From contig CAKZUQ010000028.1 of the NCBI GenBank assembly GCA_937923325.1, positions 47,737 to 111,736 on the forward strand: a stretch of 64,000 nucleotides of DNA. The letters run 5' to 3'. The position numbers and the translations under genes were made by a program. Shown in pieces: positions 60,955 to 64,000 of this stretch. Under the pieces are notes generated by a model. That model was not told the origin of the DNA and searched no databases. It was given only the letters and a program-made list of their open reading frames with translations. Every line of letters begins with the position of its first letter. Position 1 is the first letter of the stretch. The stretch comes from an uncultured Bacteriovoracaceae bacterium. Its GTDB lineage: Bacteria; Bdellovibrionota; Bacteriovoracia; Bacteriovoracales; Bacteriovoracaceae.

Positions 60955-61779
60955 TTACTTTCTTCTCTTAACAATGAACTTATTTGTTCTTTTGTTCTTT
61001 CTAGTCTTAGCACCTTTAGTTGGTTTCCCCCAAGGTGTAACTGGGTGTCTACCACCTGACGTTCTACCTTCACCACCACCATGCGGGTGATCTACTGGGT
61101 TCATAACAACACCTCGTACACTTGGTCTAATCCCTCTAAGTCTACTCTTACCAGCTTTACCGATAACAATTTGCTCATGTTCAAGATTTCCAACTTGTCC
61201 GATTGTCGCGCGACAATTGATTTTCACTTTTCTCATTTCACCAGATGGTAATCTAAGAAGAGCTTCTTTTCCTTCTTTACCCATTAATTGTGCGTAAGAA
61301 CCAGCAGATCTTGCTAGTTGTCCACCACTTCTTGGATGTAATTCAACATTGTGAATTAGCGTACCAACAGGGATATCTTTTAATAGTTTTGAGTTACCAA
61401 CTTTAATGTCAGCTGAATCAGAAGCGATAATTGTGTCACCAACATTTAGTCCATGAGGAGCTAAAATGTATGTTTTTTCACCGTCAGCATAACAGATAAG
61501 TGCAATATTACACGTTCTGTTTGGATCATATTCGATTGACTTAACAGTCGCTGGAATATCAGCCTTTTGCCTTTTAAAATCGATAATTCTGTACTTTTGC
61601 TTAACACCACCGCCACGACGTCTTGAAGTAATACGTCCTAAGGCATTTCTACCAGCAGTCTTTTTCTTAGTGGCTAATAATGACTTTACTGGTTTTGCGC
61701 CTTTAGTTAAAGCATCGCTGTTCATAACAGCCATGCGTCTAAGAGATGGAGATGTAGGTTTAAATTTTTTAATACCCAT
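60955..61779 (-). CDS. rplB: Ribosomal protein L2
   Basis: 274 residues. [20 protein letters not shown] opening, the [20 protein letters not shown] core, and [20 protein letters not shown] with the conserved His of the peptidyl-transferase vicinity. Full length. Confidence 0.99.
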   Translation of the reverse strand: MGIKKFKPTSPSLRRMAVMNSDALTKGAKPVKSLLATKKKTAGRNALGRITSRRRGGGVKQKYRIIDFKRQKADIPATVKSIEYDPNRTCNIALICYADGEKTYILAPHGLNVGDTIIASDSADIKVGNSKLLKDIPVGTLIHNVELHPRSGGQLARSAGSYAQLMGKEGKEALLRLPSGEMRKVKINCRATIGQVGNLEHEQIVIGKAGKSRLRGIRPSVRGVVMNPVDHPHGGGEGRTSGGRHPVTPWGKPTKGAKTRKNKRTNKFIVKRRK

Positions 61780-61800
61780 AATTCCTTTCCTTTATATCTA

Positions 61801-62088
61801 TTAGATACCTTTAAATAGTTCTAATTTTTGTCCGTCTGCAATCTTTACGTAAGCTTTTTTCCAAGAAGCGCTTTTCTTTAAAGCTTTCCCTGCTCTTTTA
61901 ACTTTACCCGCAGTTACAGAAGTTCTAACGTTAACAACTTTTACATCAAACATTTTTTCTACAGCATCTTTAACTTGATATTTGTTTGCTTTTCTTTGTA
62001 CTTTAAATACATATCTATTTGCATTTTCAGTAACAATTGAGCTTTTTTCAGTTAAAAGAGGCTTGATTAATACTTCTTCAATATGCAT
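61801..62088 (-). CDS. rplW: Ribosomal protein L23
   Basis: 95 residues. EEVLIKPLLTEKSSIVTENA opening and the YVFKVQRKANKYQVKDAVEK core, the signature of L23. Docking site for trigger factor and SRP at the exit tunnel. It starts 1 bp after rplD. Confidence 0.98.
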   Translation of the reverse strand: MHIEEVLIKPLLTEKSSIVTENANRYVFKVQRKANKYQVKDAVEKMFDVKVVNVRTSVTAGKVKRAGKALKKSASWKKAYVKIADGQKLELFKGI

Positions 62089-62089
62089 G

Positions 62090-62707
62090 TTACACCAACC
62101 TATTTAGTAGTTGCTCTAAAGCAGCTTTTTCGATGATTAGGTTTTCAAACTTTACAGCTTCGTAAATACTGAAACCTTCAACGGCCATAGCTTTAGCGTT
62201 TCTAATGTTTCTCGCTGCTAAGATTGCTTTTGAATCTTTGTCAGCAGTTACAACTAATCCTGGTAATAAGTTTCTTTCACTTAAAGAAGCAAACATCTCT
62301 TTTGTTTTACCAGTTGAATCTAAAGTTTCTACAACAGTTAATTTTCCACCTTGAAGCTTATCAGCAAGAACTGATTGAAGTGCTTTAAGAGTCATTTTTT
62401 TATTAACTTTTTGAGTATAATCTCTTTTTTGTGGTCCAAAAGTAGTTCCACCACCAACCATGATAGGTGATCTAGTAGAACCTTGTCTTGCACGTCCAGT
62501 ACCCTTTTGCTTGAATGGCTTAGCACCACCACCAGAAACAAGACCTCTTGTTTTTGTTTGAGCATTACCTTGTCTTCTAGAAGCAAGTGTCGCTTTTACA
62601 ATTTGGTGAACAGCTGGAACGCTAATTACATCAGCGTCTAGGTTTACGTTAGTGTCTAAAGAACCAGATTTTTCAAATTTACCATTTAATACAGTTATTT
62701 CGGCCAT
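62090..62707 (-). CDS. rplD: Ribosomal protein L4
   Basis: 205 residues. The long internal loop with RRQGNAQTKTRGLVSGGGAK and PFKQKGTGRARQGSTRSPIM reaches the exit tunnel. In E. coli L4 also represses the S10 operon through the rpsJ leader; an inverted repeat lies before rpsJ here, but a link is not shown. Confidence 0.98.
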   Translation of the reverse strand: MAEITVLNGKFEKSGSLDTNVNLDADVISVPAVHQIVKATLASRRQGNAQTKTRGLVSGGGAKPFKQKGTGRARQGSTRSPIMVGGGTTFGPQKRDYTQKVNKKMTLKALQSVLADKLQGGKLTVVETLDSTGKTKEMFASLSERNLLPGLVVTADKDSKAILAARNIRNAKAMAVEGFSIYEAVKFENLIIEKAALEQLLNRLV

Positions 62708-62716
62708 TTCTTACTC

Positions 62717-63367
62717 CTACTTCTTTATCGCTTTAGCGATTCTAACAAAACCATTTTTAGATCCAGGAACAGAACCTTTGATTAACAAGTAACCTTGCTC
62801 TTCATTTAATTCTACAACCTGTAGGTTTTGAACAGTTTTAGTAATCACACCCATATGTCCTGGCATTTTCTTTTGTTTGAAAACTCTACCTGGAGTAGCA
62901 CGGTTACCGATTGAACCTGTTGTTCTATGGAACTTATGTCCGTGAGATGCTGGTCCACCAGAGAAATTATATCTCTTCATAACACCGGCAAAACCCTTAC
63001 CTTTTGTTGTTCCAGTTACGTCAACAAATACGTCTTTAGAAAAAGTGTCTAATGCAAGCTCTTTACCTAAGTTTTCTTCAGATACTTCTGTAGACTTAAG
63101 TTCAGCAAACTTACTTAATACTTTATCAACATTTGCTTTTTTTAGGTGACCTTTTAGAGGTGAAGTTACTAACTTCTCTCTTTTTTCACCATAAGCAACT
63201 TGATAAGCATTGTAGCCATCTTTTTCTGTTGTTTTTACTTGAGAAATTACATTTGGGATTAGCTTGATAACAGTTACAGGAACGTGTTTTCCAGATTCAT
63301 CAAAAATTCTCGTCATACCAGCTTTTTGACCATAAACGGCTTCTAAGCTAACTTTCGCTTCTGACAT
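62717..63367 (-). CDS. rplC: Ribosomal protein L3
   Basis: 216 residues. VYGQKAGMTRIFDESGKHVP opening and the FSGGPASHGHKFHRTTGSIG signature that reaches towards the peptidyl-transferase centre. A hairpin stands right in front of its GGAGG ribosome binding site. Confidence 0.98.
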   Translation of the reverse strand: MSEAKVSLEAVYGQKAGMTRIFDESGKHVPVTVIKLIPNVISQVKTTEKDGYNAYQVAYGEKREKLVTSPLKGHLKKANVDKVLSKFAELKSTEVSEENLGKELALDTFSKDVFVDVTGTTKGKGFAGVMKRYNFSGGPASHGHKFHRTTGSIGNRATPGRVFKQKKMPGHMGVITKTVQNLQVVELNEEQGYLLIKGSVPGSKNGFVRIAKAIKK

Positions 63368-63379
63368 TTTTCCTCCACA

Positions 63380-63402
63380 GCATCACCCCTTTCTGGGGAT
63401 GC
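63380..63402 (-). promoter_or_regulatory. Hairpin directly before the rplC ribosome binding site
   Basis: On the minus strand GCATCCCC (63402-63395) pairs with GGGG-ATGC (with a 2-nt bulge) around the loop AGAAA. The stem ends three bases before GGAGG of rplC. It lies in the 81-bp gap between rpsJ and rplC and could control rplC translation or mRNA processing, possibly a ribosomal-protein feedback site. The role is inferred. Confidence 0.45.
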
Positions 63403-63448
63403 ATTCATGGTTAATATTTTAAACAATAAAAATTGTTCGGTACTTATA

Positions 63449-63757
63449 CTAGTATTTAATCTCTACGTCAACACCAGCTGATAGGTCTAACTTCATTAAA
63501 CTGTCTACAGTTTGTTGAGTTGGATCAATGATATCAACTAATCTCTTGTGAGTTCTCATTTCGAACTGCTCACGTGCTTTTTTGTTTACGTGTACTGATC
63601 TAAGAACTGTATATTTATTTATTTCAGTTGGTAGAGGGATTGGTCCAGCTACTCTTGCACCTGTATTTTTTGCAGTTTGAACAATTTCTTGTACAGACGT
63701 GTCAAGTACATTGTAATCGTAAGCTCTAAGCTTGATTCTCAATCTATTCGTTTTCAT
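63449..63757 (-). CDS. rpsJ: Ribosomal protein S10
   Basis: 102 residues from the ATG at 63757 (GGAG, five bases upstream), the normal S10 length; an in-frame upstream ATG would add 14 residues that S10 lacks. [20 protein letters not shown] opening and the [20 protein letters not shown] signature. First gene of the S10 part of the cluster. Confidence 0.97.
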   Translation of the reverse strand: MKTNRLRIKLRAYDYNVLDTSVQEIVQTAKNTGARVAGPIPLPTEINKYTVLRSVHVNKKAREQFEMRTHKRLVDIIDPTQQTVDSLMKLDLSAGVDVEIKY

Positions 63758-63787
63758 TCTATCTCCGTTAATTTTAAAATGAAGTCT

Positions 63788-63830
63788 TTGATATTGCATG
63801 GAATAAAGTATGTCAACAATATTCCATGCA
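63788..63830 (-). promoter_or_regulatory. S10 cluster promoter overlapping an inverted repeat
   Basis: A minus-strand consensus TTGACA (63811-63816), 17-bp spacer and TATCAA (63788-63793) would start transcription near 63781, about 24 bases before the rpsJ ATG. The promoter lies across a perfect 11-bp inverted repeat (63795-63805 with 63820-63830, 14-nt loop). The repeat could be an operator or, in tuf read-through RNA, a hairpin; it has no U-run for termination. Confidence 0.55.
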
Positions 63831-63852
63831 TTATTTTACATTTTCCCTATAA

Positions 63853-64000
63853 TTACAGGATTTCCGAAACAGTTCCGGCACCAATTGTTCTACCACCCTC
63901 ACGGATTGCAAAACGAAGTCCCTTCTCCATTGCTACATTTGTGATTAGCTCTACGTCAAACCCTGTATTATCACCTGGCATGATCATTTCTACACCCTCA
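63853..64000 (-). CDS. tuf: Elongation factor Tu, C-terminal end (cut by window)
   Basis: Minus-strand frame ending at a TAA at 63853; about 48 codons are visible and read [20 protein letters not shown] through [16 protein letters not shown], the standard C terminus of EF-Tu domain 3. The start is beyond the window. It stands just before rpsJ, the usual fusA/tuf-rpsJ order. Confidence 0.97.
   Translation of the reverse strand, partial: EGVEMIMPGDNTGFDVELITNVAMEKGLRFAIREGGRTIGAGTVSEIL

Overview
The window reads as a chromosomal segment of a low-GC Gram-negative bacterium. It most resembles a Bdellovibrionota predator of the Bacteriovoracales type (Halobacteriovorax-like). This is inferred from the AT-rich codon use, several lipoprotein genes, a TadC gene in one operon with three FHA proteins and a PP2C phosphatase, a REC protein with a long acidic tail of delta-proteobacterial type, an acyl-CoA carboxylase set and a sphingosine-phosphate-lyase-like enzyme. 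No 16S rRNA gene is present, so the assignment is not proven.

Layout. 1-4.5 kb: a gene cut by the window edge, a PLP-dependent sphingosine-1-phosphate lyase homologue, a small exported protein and a chemoreceptor. 4.6-5.0 kb: a decayed gene with two in-frame stops. About 5.6-9.7 kb: a genomic island of about 4 kb inserted at the 3' end of a tRNA-Pro(TGG) gene. A 42-bp duplication that includes 19 nt of the tRNA lies at its left end, and a tyrosine recombinase lies next to the intact tRNA. The island carries a toxin-antitoxin pair between 66-bp direct repeats, and a toxin C-terminal domain of the colicin E3 (16S rRNase) type with no start codon, overlapping by one base an 84-residue candidate immunity gene. 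It also holds two unknown genes and a truncated ISL3 transposase joined to the 5' end of the integrase.

9.8-25 kb: rdgB, rph, birA, then an apparent operon of tadC, DUF192, three FHA proteins, PP2C and a REC protein (signalling probably linked to a Tad-type machine), followed by nagZ, a lipoprotein, a PilZ protein, mreB and a phosphoribosyltransferase. 25-32.7 kb: envelope lipoproteins (one LpoA-like), the grpE-dnaK-dnaJ chaperone set and hemW. 32.8-43 kb: a surface-polysaccharide region with an ABC-2 exporter (permease plus ATPase), a signal-peptidase-like protein, a GT4 glycosyltransferase, a two-domain M16 peptidase and two tandem polytopic GT-C-like proteins. 43-46.7 kb: acyl-CoA carboxylase (carrier, biotin carboxylase and carboxyltransferase); its biotin would be attached by the BirA encoded at 11.2 kb. 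47.5-49.8 kb: a sigma-54 activator and a TlpA-like thioredoxin.

49.8-64 kb: the fused S10-spc-alpha ribosomal protein cluster on the minus strand, from the tuf end through rpsJ to rplQ. It includes secY, adk, infA, rpmJ and rpoA. rpsD is absent from its usual place between rpsK and rpoA. Several hairpins and promoter-like sites in the gaps may regulate it.

The most unusual content is the tRNA-Pro island, especially the headless E3-type toxin/immunity module and the repeated GGCTGGGA motifs that may be recombinase sites.
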